The position numbers and the translations under genes are program-made. This document shows, one piece after another, positions 18,319 to 27,505 of a stretch of 64,000 nucleotides of DNA. Within the stretch, counting starts at the first letter, position 1; each line of letters begins with the position of its first letter. The notes below the pieces were generated by a model. The model saw only the letters and a program-made list of their open reading frames with translations, searched no databases and was not told the DNA's origin. The stretch spans positions 186,001-250,000 of the forward strand of contig NZ_BJCL01000007.1 of NCBI RefSeq assembly GCF_005403045.1. Reading direction: 5' to 3'. Origin of the DNA: Pseudaquabacterium pictum (GTDB lineage Bacteria > Pseudomonadota > Gammaproteobacteria > Burkholderiales > Burkholderiaceae_C).

Positions 18319-19266
18319 TCAGAACAGCGCCATGCTGAGCTTGCGCCGGTACTGGTCGACGACCGGGTCGCCGGGTGCGACCGCGGCATGGCCGGTGAGT
18401 TCCAACGCGCCCTTGGCCTTCTCGGCGCCGGCGGCGGCCTTGGGCACCGGCTTGCTCATCAGCTCCAGGATGCCGACGTAGGTCTTGCGCGCCAGTTCGC
18501 CGTTCCAGGCCTTGTCGCGCATCACGATCTCCAGCAGCGCATCCATCGCGTCGGTGAAGCGGCCGGTGGCCATCAGCCCCTGGGCCAGCTCGTAGCGGGC
18601 GTCGAAGTCGCGGCGGTTGGCGGCGATGGCGGCTTCCAGCGCCTGCGGGCTGCGGGCGGTGGGCGCCTTCTCGCAGGCGTTGATCCACAGGCCCAGCGCG
18701 GCGATGCGGCCGTCGAGCATGGCCTTGCTGGCCACCGGCTCCCAGGCGGCGCGGGCCTGCGGGATGCGGCCGGTCTCGATCAGCAGCTTCACATACTCGC
18801 AGCGGGCGGCGTCGTTGGCCGGGTCCACCGCCACCGCCTGCTGCAGCTTGGCCACGGCGGCGTCCAGGTCGCCCTCGGCCTCCAGTGCCTCGGCCTCGGC
18901 GGTCTCCTCCTCGGCTTCCAGTGCTTCGGGGCTGGGCACATGGCGGTCGAGGAACTCGCGGATCTGGGCCTCGGGAATGGCGCCGACGAAGCCGTCCACC
19001 GGCTGGCCGTCCTTGAACAGCACGCAGAACGGGATCGAGCGCACGCCGAAGGCCTGGCTCAGCTGGCCGGCGATCTCGGGCTGGTCGTCGCTGTTGAGCT
19101 TGGCCAGCTTGAAGCGGCCGGCGTAGGCCACCTCCACCTTCTCGAGCAGCGGGCCCAGGGTGCGGCAGGGGCCGCACCAGGGGGCCCAGATGTCGAGCAG
19201 CACCGGCTGCTGCATCGAGGCCTGGATCAGCTCGGCTTCGAAGTTCTGGATCGTGATGTCACTCAT
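18319..19266 (-). CDS. CnoX-like thioredoxin/TPR co-chaperone
   Basis: 315 residues: an N-terminal thioredoxin fold with an intact WCGPC site (C31, C34) and the cis-Pro in SIPFCVLF, then an acidic linker (about 110-140), then TPR-like helices to the C-terminus ([33 protein letters not shown]). This architecture is that of YbbN/CnoX, a holdase that hands clients to GroEL. E. coli CnoX lacks an active CxxC, but this protein keeps both cysteines, so a redox activity is possible. Divergent from purE. Confidence 0.85.
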   Translation of the reverse strand: MSDITIQNFEAELIQASMQQPVLLDIWAPWCGPCRTLGPLLEKVEVAYAGRFKLAKLNSDDQPEIAGQLSQAFGVRSIPFCVLFKDGQPVDGFVGAIPEAQIREFLDRHVPSPEALEAEEETAEAEALEAEGDLDAAVAKLQQAVAVDPANDAARCEYVKLLIETGRIPQARAAWEPVASKAMLDGRIAALGLWINACEKAPTARSPQALEAAIAANRRDFDARYELAQGLMATGRFTDAMDALLEIVMRDKAWNGELARKTYVGILELMSKPVPKAAAGAEKAKGALELTGHAAVAPGDPVVDQYRRKLSMALF

Positions 19267-19322
19267 GGCGGCGCCCGGAAGGGGTGGTGGGAAGCAAGCG
19301 GCTCCAGATCAGGGCGGCCGCC

Positions 19323-19328
19323 TACAAT
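19323..19328 (+). promoter_or_regulatory. Candidate -10 box (TACAAT) for purE-purK
   Basis: TACAAT lies 53 nt before the purE start in the intergenic region shared with the CnoX-like gene. No clear -35 is present at the usual spacing. Confidence 0.35.
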
Positions 19329-19381
19329 TCAATGTTTGCACCTGCCGGCGCGTCTGCGCCGTCTGTCTAGGAACCCAGGCC

Positions 19382-19933
19382 GTGGACCCCAGCCCCGACA
19401 ACCGCCCGCTCGGCGATCCCCACAACCAGACCACGCCAGCCCTTGGCAGCATCCGGGTCGGCGTGCTGATGGGGTCGTCCAGCGACTGGCAAACCATGCG
19501 GCAGGCGGCGGAGATTCTCGCCGAGTTTGGCGTCGCCCATGAATGCCGTGTCGTCTCGGCCCACCGCATGCCCGACGCGATGTTCGCCTACGCCGAAGCC
19601 GCGGCGGCCCGCGGCCTGGTGGCCATCATCGCCGGCGCCGGTGGCGCGGCCCACCTGCCGGGCATGCTGGCGGCCAAGACCACCGTGCCGGTGCTGGGCG
19701 TGCCGGTGCAATCGAAGGCGCTGTCGGGCGTCGATTCACTGCACTCGATCGTGCAGATGCCCAAGGGCATCCCGGTGGCCACCTTCGCCATCGGCGCGGC
19801 CGGCGCGGCCAATGCGGCGCTGTTCGCGGTGGCCATGCTGGCCACCGGCAACCCGGCGCTGCGGGCGAAGCTGGAGGCCTTCCGCGCCCGGCAGACCGCT
19901 GCCGCCGAGGCCATGACGGCGGAGCTGACATGA
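19382..19933 (+). CDS. purE: N5-carboxyaminoimidazole ribonucleotide mutase
   Basis: Converts N5-CAIR to CAIR in purine synthesis. 183 residues from a GTG at 19382, with AGGAA (19369-19373) 8 nt before it. The start is unusual in giving an N-terminal extension of about 20 residues before the family core. Core motifs: [10 protein letters not shown], the Ser/His segment [26 protein letters not shown] and [19 protein letters not shown]. It overlaps purK by ATGA. Confidence 0.94.
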   Translation: MDPSPDNRPLGDPHNQTTPALGSIRVGVLMGSSSDWQTMRQAAEILAEFGVAHECRVVSAHRMPDAMFAYAEAAAARGLVAIIAGAGGAAHLPGMLAAKTTVPVLGVPVQSKALSGVDSLHSIVQMPKGIPVATFAIGAAGAANAALFAVAMLATGNPALRAKLEAFRARQTAAAEAMTAELT

Positions 19934-21093
19934 CACCGCGTTCCATCCTCCCCGGCGCCACCCTCGGCGTGATGGGCGGCGGCCAGCTGGGCCGCATGTT
20001 CGTGCAGGCGGCCCAGTCCATGGGTTACTTCACCGCGGTGCTCGACCCCGATGTCACGTCGCCCGCCGGCCTGGTGGCGCACTACCACATCGAGGCCGAC
20101 TACCTCGACGAACAAGGCCTGGCGCAGCTGATGCAGCGCAGCGCCGCCATCACCACCGAATTCGAGAACGTGCCCGCCGGCGCGCTGGTCACGCTGGGCG
20201 CGCACCGGCCGGTGGCGCCCACCGCCGACGCGGTGGCCGTCTGCCAGGACCGCGCCTCGGAGAAGGCGCAGTTCCGCCGCAGCGGCATCCCCTGCGCGCC
20301 GCATGCGCTGATCGACACGCCCGAACGCCTGGCCGCCGTGTCCGACAGCCTGCTGCCCGGCATCCTGAAGACCGCCCGCCTCGGCTACGACGGCAAGGGC
20401 CAGGCGGTGGTGGCCGACCGCGCCGCGCTGGCCGCCGCCTGGGACGCGCTGGGCCAGGTGCCCTGCGTGCTGGAGCAGAAGCTGCCGCTGGCGCTGGAGC
20501 TCAGCGTGGTGGTGGCCCGCAATGCCCATGGCGACGTGGTGCAGTTGCCGGTGCAGCAGAACCTGCACCGCAGCGGCATCCTGGCCGTCACCCAGGTGCC
20601 ATCGCCGGATGCCAGCCCGGCGCTGCAGGCCCAGGCCGCCGCGGCTGCCGCCCAGCTGGCCACCGACCTGCAGTACCTGGGCGTGCTGTGCGTCGAGTTC
20701 TTCGTCACCACCGATGGCCGCCTGGTGGCCAACGAGATGGCGCCGCGCCCACACAACTCGGGCCACTGGTCGATCGACGGCGCCGATGTCAGCCAGTTCG
20801 ACCTGCAGGTGCGCACCCTGTGCGGCCTGCCGCTGGTGGCGCCGCGCCAGCACTCGGCCGCGGTGATGCTGAACCTGCTGGGCGACCTGTGGTTCGGCAC
20901 CGACGGCGCCGAGCGCAGCCCGCCCTGGCCGGCGGTGCTGGCCCTGCCCGGCACCCACCTGCACCTGTACGGCAAGACCAGCGCCCGCCCGGGCCGCAAG
21001 ATGGGCCACCTGACGGTGACCGCCGCCACGCCCGAGGCCGCCCGCGCCACCGCGCTGCAGGCCGCCGCGCTGCTGGGCCTGCCGGCGTTCTGA
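19930..21093 (+). CDS. purK: 5-(carboxyamino)imidazole ribonucleotide synthase
   Basis: ATP-grasp enzyme making N5-CAIR from AIR, bicarbonate and ATP, directly upstream of PurE in the pathway. 387 residues. [11 protein letters not shown] starts the N-terminal domain; [25 protein letters not shown] (ATP-grasp lysine region) and [13 protein letters not shown] near residue 270 are PurK signatures. The ATG overlaps the purE stop. Confidence 0.96.
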   Translation: MTPRSILPGATLGVMGGGQLGRMFVQAAQSMGYFTAVLDPDVTSPAGLVAHYHIEADYLDEQGLAQLMQRSAAITTEFENVPAGALVTLGAHRPVAPTADAVAVCQDRASEKAQFRRSGIPCAPHALIDTPERLAAVSDSLLPGILKTARLGYDGKGQAVVADRAALAAAWDALGQVPCVLEQKLPLALELSVVVARNAHGDVVQLPVQQNLHRSGILAVTQVPSPDASPALQAQAAAAAAQLATDLQYLGVLCVEFFVTTDGRLVANEMAPRPHNSGHWSIDGADVSQFDLQVRTLCGLPLVAPRQHSAAVMLNLLGDLWFGTDGAERSPPWPAVLALPGTHLHLYGKTSARPGRKMGHLTVTAATPEAARATALQAAALLGLPAF

Positions 21094-21114
21094 TGCCGGC
21101 GTCGACCATCCACC

Positions 21115-22095
21115 ATGCCTATCCTGGCCGGTGACGACCCGGCGGCGCTGGCCGCCGCCGCGCAGTGCCTGGCTGCCGGTGGTCTGGTCGGCCTGCCCAC
21201 CGAGACGGTCTATGGCCTGGCCGCCCGCGCTGACGACGATGCGGCCGTGGCCGGCATCTTCACCGCCAAGGGCCGGCCGGCCGACCATCCGCTGATCGTG
21301 CATGTGGCCGATCTGGTGCAGGCTGCCGCCTTCACCGACGCGCTGCCGCCCGCTGCGCAGCGCCTGGCCGCGGCCTTCTGGCCCGGCCCGGTGACGGTGA
21401 TCGTGCCGCGCCGCCCCGGCGTGGCCGCGGCGGCGGCCGGCGGCCAGTCCAGCATCGGCCTGCGCTGCCCGTCGCACCCGGTGGCCCAGGCGCTGCTGCG
21501 GCAGGCCGCGGCGCTGGGCGTGCCAGGCGTGGCCGCGCCCAGCGCCAACCGCTTCGGCCGCGTCAGCCCCACCAGCGCGGCCCATGTGGCCGGCGAATTC
21601 GGCCCCGGCCTGCTGGTGCTGGACGGCGGCGACTGCCCGGTGGGCATCGAATCGGCCATCGTCGATTGCAGCCGCGGACATCCGGTGCTGCTGCGCCCGG
21701 GCCTGCTGACCCGTGCCGCACTGCGGGCCGCACTGGGCGAGCCGCTGCACGACGCCGACGCCGGCGCCCCGCGGGCGCCGGGCACGCTGGCCGCGCACTA
21801 CGCGCCGCGGGCGCGGCTGCGGCTGTGGCCGCCGGCCGACCTGGCCGCCGCGCTTGACAAACCGGCAACGTGGCCGCCGGGCCTGGCGGTATATTCGCGG
21901 CGGCCGGTGGCTGCCCCGGGCCGGTGCCTGTGGCGGCCGTGGCCCGACGACCCGGCGGCCGCGGCGCATGACCTGTTTGCAGCGCTGCGCCAGCTGGACG
22001 ACGACGGCGCCACCGAGATCTGGGTGGAGCAGCCACCCGACACCCCGGCGTGGGAAGGCGTGCTGGACCGCCTGCGCCGTGCCGCCAGCGCCTGA
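21115..22095 (+). CDS. sua5: L-threonylcarbamoyladenylate synthase (Sua5 type)
   Basis: Makes threonylcarbamoyl-AMP from threonine, bicarbonate and ATP for the t6A37 modification of ANN-decoding tRNAs. 326 residues: a YrdC-like domain with GLPTETVYGLAARA, KGRPADHPLIVH and APSANRFGRVSPTSA, and a C-terminal Sua5 domain introduced by the linker PRAPGTLAAHYAPRA. The longer form (Sua5 rather than TsaC) is indicated by this second domain. It follows purK by 21 bp; tsaB, needed later in the same pathway, is about 1.1 kb downstream. Confidence 0.93.
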   Translation: MPILAGDDPAALAAAAQCLAAGGLVGLPTETVYGLAARADDDAAVAGIFTAKGRPADHPLIVHVADLVQAAAFTDALPPAAQRLAAAFWPGPVTVIVPRRPGVAAAAAGGQSSIGLRCPSHPVAQALLRQAAALGVPGVAAPSANRFGRVSPTSAAHVAGEFGPGLLVLDGGDCPVGIESAIVDCSRGHPVLLRPGLLTRAALRAALGEPLHDADAGAPRAPGTLAAHYAPRARLRLWPPADLAAALDKPATWPPGLAVYSRRPVAAPGRCLWRPWPDDPAAAAHDLFAALRQLDDDGATEIWVEQPPDTPAWEGVLDRLRRAASA

Positions 22096-22131
22096 TCCGC
22101 CACACCCTCTTGCCTTGCTGATGGACTGTCG

Positions 22132-23172
22132 ATGACCCTTCTCCGTACTTTGCGCCGCCAAGGCGTCCGCGTGCTGGCGCCCCTGGTGGCCGCCGCAGCC
22201 CTGCTGTCGGCCTGTGGCGGCGGCACGTCCCAGGTGGAGGCCTTCAAGCCGGCCCGCCTGCTGGTGCTGGGCGACGAGGCCAGCATGCTGGTCGACGACG
22301 GCAATGCCGACGGCTTCAAGTACGGCATCAACGACCGCCGCGGCACAGCCGCCGGCAAGTGCCTGCTGGTGCCGACGGTGGCGCAGTTTGTGGCCATCCA
22401 GTACAACATGGTCTTCGCTGCCTGCAACCCGACGCCGACCAGCGGCCCCAACGCCGGCATCAAGCCCGATCCCAAGGCCTTCATCCACGCCCGGCTGAAC
22501 GCCCAGGTCGATGACGCCACCACCGGACTGAAGGCGCAGATCGACGGCATCGCCAACGTCGGCAGCAGCGACATGGTGCTGGTGATGATCGGCGCCAACG
22601 ACATGATCGACCTGTACGCGCAGAAGAAGGCCGGCACGCTGACTGCCGCGCAGGCGGAGGCCGAGGCCACCCGCCGCGGCAGCGTGGCGGCAGCGCAGAT
22701 CAACCGCATCCTGCGCACCGGCGCCCGGGCGCTGGTGATCACCATCCCCGACATGGGCACGAGCCCGTACGCCCTCACCGCCGACAAGACCGACGCCGGC
22801 GCCGCCAAGCTGATGTCGACCCTGTCCACCGAGTACAACGCCGCGCTGCGCCTGGGCATCGATTCCACCGACTTCGACGGCCGCAACTACGGCCTGGTGC
22901 TGGCCGACGATGTGGTGGCGGCGATGGCGCGCTTCCCGGGATCGTTCCTCAGCAGCCCTTCCAATGTGGCGGACGCCGCCTGCAACAGCGCCACCCCCGA
23001 CACCTGCGTGCTGACCGACAGCAAGGACACCACCACCCTGGTCGACGGCGCGAAGAACGCCACCGCGCCGACCAATGCCTACCTGTGGGCCACCGACCGC
23101 CACCTGGGCCCGGTGGCCCTGACGCAGATCGCCAACCAGGCCATCTCGCGCGCCATCAACAACCCGTTCTGA
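22132..23172 (+). CDS. SGNH/GDSL-like lipoprotein with altered catalytic residues
   Basis: 346 residues with a lipoprotein signal (lipobox LLSAC, Cys28). The fold is recognisable: LLVLGDEAS at block I, VLVMIGANDMID at block III (G154-N156) and WATDRHLGPVA at the C-terminal block. However, block I has GDE instead of GDS (Glu49 at the nucleophile position), and the Asp expected three residues before His324 is Thr321 (Asp322 is adjacent). Catalysis by the usual triad is therefore doubtful. It may be a binding protein or use other residues. It sits between sua5 and tsaB. Confidence 0.8.
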   Translation: MTLLRTLRRQGVRVLAPLVAAAALLSACGGGTSQVEAFKPARLLVLGDEASMLVDDGNADGFKYGINDRRGTAAGKCLLVPTVAQFVAIQYNMVFAACNPTPTSGPNAGIKPDPKAFIHARLNAQVDDATTGLKAQIDGIANVGSSDMVLVMIGANDMIDLYAQKKAGTLTAAQAEAEATRRGSVAAAQINRILRTGARALVITIPDMGTSPYALTADKTDAGAAKLMSTLSTEYNAALRLGIDSTDFDGRNYGLVLADDVVAAMARFPGSFLSSPSNVADAACNSATPDTCVLTDSKDTTTLVDGAKNATAPTNAYLWATDRHLGPVALTQIANQAISRAINNPF

Positions 23173-23194
23173 CCGGGCGGCGGCGCCCTTCCGC

Positions 23195-23923
23195 ATGTCC
23201 ACGCCCATCCTGCTGGCCCTGGACACGGCCACCGACCGGCTCGCCGCCGGCCTGCTGGCGCCCGGCGTGCGCGTGGCAGTCAACGAGGCCGGCGGCGCCC
23301 TGGCCTCGGCCAGGCTGATCCCGCTGCTGATGGGCCTGCTGCAAGAGGCCGGCCTCGCCATGCCCCAGGTGCAGGCCGTGGCCTTCGGCCAGGGGCCGGG
23401 CGCCTTCACCGGGCTGCGCACCGCCTGCGCGGTGGCGCAGGGCCTGGCCTTCGCCCACGGCACGCCGGTGCTGCCCGTCGACAGCCTGCTGATCGTGGCC
23501 GACGACGCCCGGCTGCAAGCCGACCCGGCCGACCGCGACGGCCCCTGGTGGGTGGCGATGGACGCCCGCATGGACGAGGTCTACGCCGCCGCCTACCAGC
23601 ACGGCCCCGCCGGCTGGACACCGCTGGTGCCGCCGCAGCTCTACACCCTGGGCGCGCTGGCCGATGCCTGGCAGGCCGCACCGCCACAGCGGGTGGCCGG
23701 CAGCGCGGTCACGGCCTTCGCCGACCGCCTGCCCTGGGGCAGCGCACGGCAGTGGCCGCACACGCAGGACCGCGCTGCCGCCCTGCTGCGCCTGACCGAG
23801 GCGGCCTGGGCAGCCGGCGCCAGCGTGGCCGCCGAAGCCGCCTTGCCGCTGTACCTGCGCGACAAGGTGGCCCAGACCACGGCCGAGCGCCTGGCCGTGC
23901 GCGCCGCCGGAGCCGGCGCATGA
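23195..23923 (+). CDS. tsaB: tRNA threonylcarbamoyladenosine modification protein TsaB
   Basis: 242 residues of the ASKHA fold: LALDTATDRLAAGL at the N-terminus, then AFGQGPGAFTGLRTACAVAQGLAFA, the most conserved TsaB segment, and PVDSLLIVA. TsaB scaffolds TsaD and TsaE for transfer of the threonylcarbamoyl group to tRNA A37. It overlaps rimI by 4 nt (ATGA), a pairing common in proteobacteria. Confidence 0.93.
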   Translation: MSTPILLALDTATDRLAAGLLAPGVRVAVNEAGGALASARLIPLLMGLLQEAGLAMPQVQAVAFGQGPGAFTGLRTACAVAQGLAFAHGTPVLPVDSLLIVADDARLQADPADRDGPWWVAMDARMDEVYAAAYQHGPAGWTPLVPPQLYTLGALADAWQAAPPQRVAGSAVTAFADRLPWGSARQWPHTQDRAAALLRLTEAAWAAGASVAAEAALPLYLRDKVAQTTAERLAVRAAGAGA

Positions 23924-24441
23924 CCACGGCACCGGCCCGCCATGCCACGCCGGCCGCCTGGCACCGCCGCATGGCCAGCAGCGACCTGGACGAGGTGCTG
24001 GCGCTGGAGGTGGCGGCCTACAGCTTCCCGTGGTCGCGCGGCAACTTCATCGATTCACTGGCCGCCGGCTACCTGGCCTGGGTGCGGCATGACGAGCAGC
24101 AGCAGCTGCTGGCCTACTGCATCGCCCAGCCCGGTTACCAGGAGACGCACCTGCTGAACCTGACGGTGGCGCCGGCGCTGCAGCGCCGCGGCCATGGCCG
24201 CGCCCTGCTGCTGGACCTGGCCGACTGGGCCCGCCAGCGTGGCGATGCCGCGCTGTGGCTGGAAGTGCGCCAGAGCAACACGGCTGGCCGCGCGCTGTAT
24301 GCGGCCAGCGGCTTTGTCGAGGTAGGGCTGCGCCGCGGCTACTACCCCGATGTGCACCAGCGGCGCGAAGACGCCGTGGTCATGCGCCTGGCCCTGCGGC
24401 CCGGCGCCGAAGCCACCATCGCCGGCCATGCGCTGGACTGA
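23920..24441 (+). CDS. rimI: Ribosomal-protein-alanine N-acetyltransferase RimI
   Basis: GNAT acetyltransferase that acetylates the N-terminus of ribosomal protein S18. 173 residues. DLDEVLALEVAAYSFPWSRGNF is the RimI substrate-side motif. LLNLTVAPALQRRGHGRALL is the acetyl-CoA loop, and LEVRQSNTAGRALYAASGFVEVGLRRGYY completes the fold. The ATG overlaps the tsaB stop; the end overlaps the glycosylase gene by 14 bp. Confidence 0.93.
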   Translation: MTTAPARHATPAAWHRRMASSDLDEVLALEVAAYSFPWSRGNFIDSLAAGYLAWVRHDEQQQLLAYCIAQPGYQETHLLNLTVAPALQRRGHGRALLLDLADWARQRGDAALWLEVRQSNTAGRALYAASGFVEVGLRRGYYPDVHQRREDAVVMRLALRPGAEATIAGHALD

Positions 24442-25231
24442 GCGCCAGCAGACCCTGCTGCAGGCCATGGGCCTGCGGCTGTGGCTGCCACCCGGTGCCG
24501 CTGCCGAGCTGCCGGCGGCGCCGGCCATGGACAGCCCGCCGCGTGCCATGGCGGCGGCCGAGGCGCCTGCCGCGGTGCCCGCACCGGCGCCAGCCGTCGC
24601 AGCGGCCGTCCAGCGCGTGCCGGCCGTGCCCGCCATGGCCACCGCCGCCGACCACCTGGACTGGCCGGCCCTGCGCGAGGCGGTGGCCGGCTGCCGCGCC
24701 TGCGGCCTGTGCGAGACCCGCCGGCAGACGGTGTTCGGCACCGGCCATCCGCAAGCCCACTGCATGGTGGTGGGCGAGGCCCCTGGCGAGCAGGAGGACA
24801 TGCAGGGCGAGCCCTTCGTCGGCGCCGCCGGCCAGCTGCTCGACCGCATGCTGGCGGCACTGGGCCTGGGCCGCGGCGAGGCCGCACCGGCGCAGCAGGT
24901 GTTCATCGCCAACACCCTGAAGTGCCGGCCGCCGCGCAACCGCAATCCGTCGCCGGAGGAACTGGCCGCCTGCCGGCCCTTCCTGATGCGGCAGGTGGCA
25001 CTGGTGCAGCCGCGGGTGATCCTGGCGATGGGCCGCTTCGCGGTGCAGTCGCTGCTGGACAGCGACGCGCCCATCGGCCGGCTGCGCGGCACGGTGCACC
25101 GCTGGCAGGGCGTGCCGCTGGTCGTCACCTACCACCCGGCCTACCTGCTGCGCCAGCCGGCCGACAAGGCCAAGGCCTGGGACGACCTCTGCCTGGCCGC
25201 CGAGCTGCTGGCCCGGCCGCCGCAGGCCTGA
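24428..25231 (+). CDS. Family 4-type uracil-DNA glycosylase
   Basis: Removes uracil from DNA. 267 residues from the ATG at 24428, inside the end of rimI. An Ala/Pro-rich N-terminal stretch (20-70) precedes the domain. Candidate [4Fe-4S] ligands are C89, C92, C165 and C181; the 16-residue gap between the last two equals that in Thermus family 4 UDG. Active-site motifs: GEAPGEQED (115-123), NTLKCRPPRNRNP and HPAYLLR near the C-terminus. Confidence 0.88.
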   Translation: MRWTERQQTLLQAMGLRLWLPPGAAAELPAAPAMDSPPRAMAAAEAPAAVPAPAPAVAAAVQRVPAVPAMATAADHLDWPALREAVAGCRACGLCETRRQTVFGTGHPQAHCMVVGEAPGEQEDMQGEPFVGAAGQLLDRMLAALGLGRGEAAPAQQVFIANTLKCRPPRNRNPSPEELAACRPFLMRQVALVQPRVILAMGRFAVQSLLDSDAPIGRLRGTVHRWQGVPLVVTYHPAYLLRQPADKAKAWDDLCLAAELLARPPQA

Positions 25232-26626
25232 TCAGCTGTTCCTGCCCGGCTTGACCGGCCGCGTCCAGCCAGGGATCGACACCTGCTTGCCGCGGGCCAC
25301 CGTCAGCTGGCCGGCCGGCGTGCTCTTGCTGATGGTGCTGCCGCCGCCCACCGTGCCGCCCTCGCCGATGGTGACCGGCGCGATCAGCACGCAGTTGCTG
25401 CCGATGTGCACGTCGTCGCCGATCACCGTGCGGTGCTTGTAGGCGCCGTCGTAGTTGGCGGTGATGCTGCCGGCGCCGTAGTTGACCCGCTCGCCCACGG
25501 TGGCGTCGCCCAGGTAGGCCAGGTGGTTGGCCTTGGCGCCCTTGGCCAGGCTGCTGTTCTTCACCTCGACGAAGTTGCCGATGTGCACCTCGTCGCCCAG
25601 GTCGGCGCCGGGGCGCAGCCGCGCATAAGGGCCGATCAGCGCGCCGGCGCCCACCTTGGCGCCCTCGATGTGGCTGAACGGGTGGATGACCGTGCCGTTG
25701 CCGATCACGGCGTCGCGCAGCACGCAGTGCGCGCCGATGCGCACATCGTCGCCCAGTGTGACCGTGCCCTCGAAGACGCAGCCCACGTCGATCTCGACAT
25801 CCTGGCCGGCGCCGAGCGTGCCGCGCAGGTCGAAGCGGGCCGGGTCGGCCAGGCGCACACCGGCCTCCAGCAGGGCATCGGCCTGGCGGCGCTGGAAGCG
25901 GCGCTCCAGGTCGGCCAGCTGCAGCGGGCTGTTGACGCCCAGCACCTCAGTCTCGTCCGCGGCCATGCTGGCCACCACCGGCACGCCCTCGGCCACGGCC
26001 ATGGCGACGATGTCGGTCAGGTAGAACTCGCGCTGGGCGTTGTCGTCGGTCAGCGCCATCACCCAGCGGCGCAGCAGCGCGGTGGGCGCGGCCATCATGC
26101 CGGTGTAGACCTCGCGGATCTGGCGCTGCGCCGGCGTGGCGTCCTTGTGCTCGACGATGCCCAGCACGGCGCCGTCGGCAGCACCCTCGGCGCGCACGAT
26201 GCGGCCATAGCCGGTGGCATCGGGCAGCACGATGGTCAGCAGCGCCAGCGCCTGGCCGCCGCAGGCATCGACCAGGGCCTGCGCGGTGGTGGCGGCGATC
26301 AGCGGCACGTCGCCGTTGAGGATCAGCGTGGTGCTGCCCGCCTCGGTCACCTCGGCCAGGCGCGGCACCACCTGCTGCACCGCGTGGCCGGTGCCGCGCT
26401 GCGGCATCTGGCGCACCGGCTGCGCGCCGCTGCCGGCAATGGCAGACTCCACAGCGTCGGCGCCATGGCCGGTGATGACCCAGCAGCGGTGCGTGGGCAG
26501 CGCGGCGGTGGTGGCCAGCACATGGTCCAGCAGGGGTCGGCCGGCGAGCCGGTGCAGCACCTTCGGGTGGCGGCTCTTCATGCGGGTGCCTTTGCCCGCG
26601 GCCATGATGACGATGTCCAATGCCAT
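25232..26626 (-). CDS. glmU: Bifunctional N-acetylglucosamine-1-P uridyltransferase / glucosamine-1-P acetyltransferase
   Basis: Makes UDP-GlcNAc for peptidoglycan and LPS. 464 residues. The N-terminal pyrophosphorylase domain opens IVIMAAGKGTRMKSRHPK. The C-terminal half is a left-handed beta-helix of hexapeptide repeats (about 250-440), including GNFVEVKNSSLAKGAKANHLAYLGD and NYGAGSITANYDG, which carry acetyltransferase residues. It converges on the glycosylase gene (stops adjacent), and its ATG overlaps the start of the divergent lipoprotein gene. Confidence 0.97.
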   Translation of the reverse strand: MALDIVIMAAGKGTRMKSRHPKVLHRLAGRPLLDHVLATTAALPTHRCWVITGHGADAVESAIAGSGAQPVRQMPQRGTGHAVQQVVPRLAEVTEAGSTTLILNGDVPLIAATTAQALVDACGGQALALLTIVLPDATGYGRIVRAEGAADGAVLGIVEHKDATPAQRQIREVYTGMMAAPTALLRRWVMALTDDNAQREFYLTDIVAMAVAEGVPVVASMAADETEVLGVNSPLQLADLERRFQRRQADALLEAGVRLADPARFDLRGTLGAGQDVEIDVGCVFEGTVTLGDDVRIGAHCVLRDAVIGNGTVIHPFSHIEGAKVGAGALIGPYARLRPGADLGDEVHIGNFVEVKNSSLAKGAKANHLAYLGDATVGERVNYGAGSITANYDGAYKHRTVIGDDVHIGSNCVLIAPVTIGEGGTVGGGSTISKSTPAGQLTVARGKQVSIPGWTRPVKPGRNS

Positions 26627-27500
26627 GAAGGTGCCCGTGTCGAACCGTTGGAAGGCCTGGATTATCGTGCTGCTGCTGCCGCTGCTGGGCGGCTGCAGCG
26701 CCGTGCGCCTGAGCTACGGCCAGGGCCCGCTGCTGGCCTACTGGTGGCTCGACAGCCAGGTCGCCTTCACTGCCGAGCAGGCGCCGCAGGTGCGCAGCGC
26801 GCTGGTCGACTGGTTCACCTGGCACCGCAGCACCCAGCTGCCCGACTATGCCCAGGCCCTGGGCGAGCTGGCCGCCGCGGCCGCCGGCCCGGTCAGCCCC
26901 GGCCAGGTGTGCCAGCAGATCGAGGCCTGGCAGCGCCGCGCCGAGCGCGCGGTCGACCGTGCCGTGCCAGCCGCCGCCGAGCAGGTGCGCAGCATGACGC
27001 TGGAGCAGATCCAGCACATCGAACGCCGCCAGGCCGACCGCCAGAAGGAGCTGGTGGCCGACCATCAGCAGGCCGACCTGGCCGAACGCCAGAAAGCCGC
27101 GCTGGCGCGCAGCGTGGATCGCTTCGAGTCGATCTACGGCAGCCTCGACGACGCGCAGCGCCAGCTGCTGGCTGCCGCGCTGGCGACGAGCCCCTTCGAC
27201 GCCGAGCGCTGGCTGACCGAGCGCCGCCTGCGCACCGCCGAGGTGCTGCGCAGCCTGCGGCAATGGCAGGCCGAGCAGGCCGACAGCGCCACGGTGCAGG
27301 CCGGGCTACGGCGGCTGGCCGCCGAGACGCTGCGCTCGCCGCGGGCCGACTACCGGGCCTACAGCCAGCGCCTGCTGACAGCGAACTGCAACCTCGTCGC
27401 CCAGCTGCACAACAGCACCAGCGCGGCCCAGCGCCAGCGCGCTGCGGCCAAGCTGCAGGGCTGGCAGGCCGATCTGCGGGCCCTGGCCGACAGCCGCTGA
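26625..27500 (+). CDS. DUF6279-like lipoprotein
   Basis: 291 residues from the ATG at 26625; in-frame ATGs at 26604-26613 and a GTG at 26637 are alternatives. The signal segment AWIIVLLLPLLGGC has a lipobox. The mature part starts AVRLSYGQGPLLAYWWLDSQV, the usual beginning of this family, and is then helical and rich in Gln, Arg and Ala. Function unknown. The start region overlaps that of divergent glmU by a few bases, which is very tight for two promoters. Confidence 0.78.
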   Translation: MKVPVSNRWKAWIIVLLLPLLGGCSAVRLSYGQGPLLAYWWLDSQVAFTAEQAPQVRSALVDWFTWHRSTQLPDYAQALGELAAAAAGPVSPGQVCQQIEAWQRRAERAVDRAVPAAAEQVRSMTLEQIQHIERRQADRQKELVADHQQADLAERQKAALARSVDRFESIYGSLDDAQRQLLAAALATSPFDAERWLTERRLRTAEVLRSLRQWQAEQADSATVQAGLRRLAAETLRSPRADYRAYSQRLLTANCNLVAQLHNSTSAAQRQRAAAKLQGWQADLRALADSR

Positions 27501-27505
27501 GCCGC

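Noticed and set aside
19588-23571. A very long open frame on the minus strand (over 1300 codons) opposite purE-purK-sua5
   Set aside because: Composition is His/Gln/Arg/Gly-rich shadow of high-GC coding DNA; the opposite strand carries four well-conserved genes. No domain recognised.
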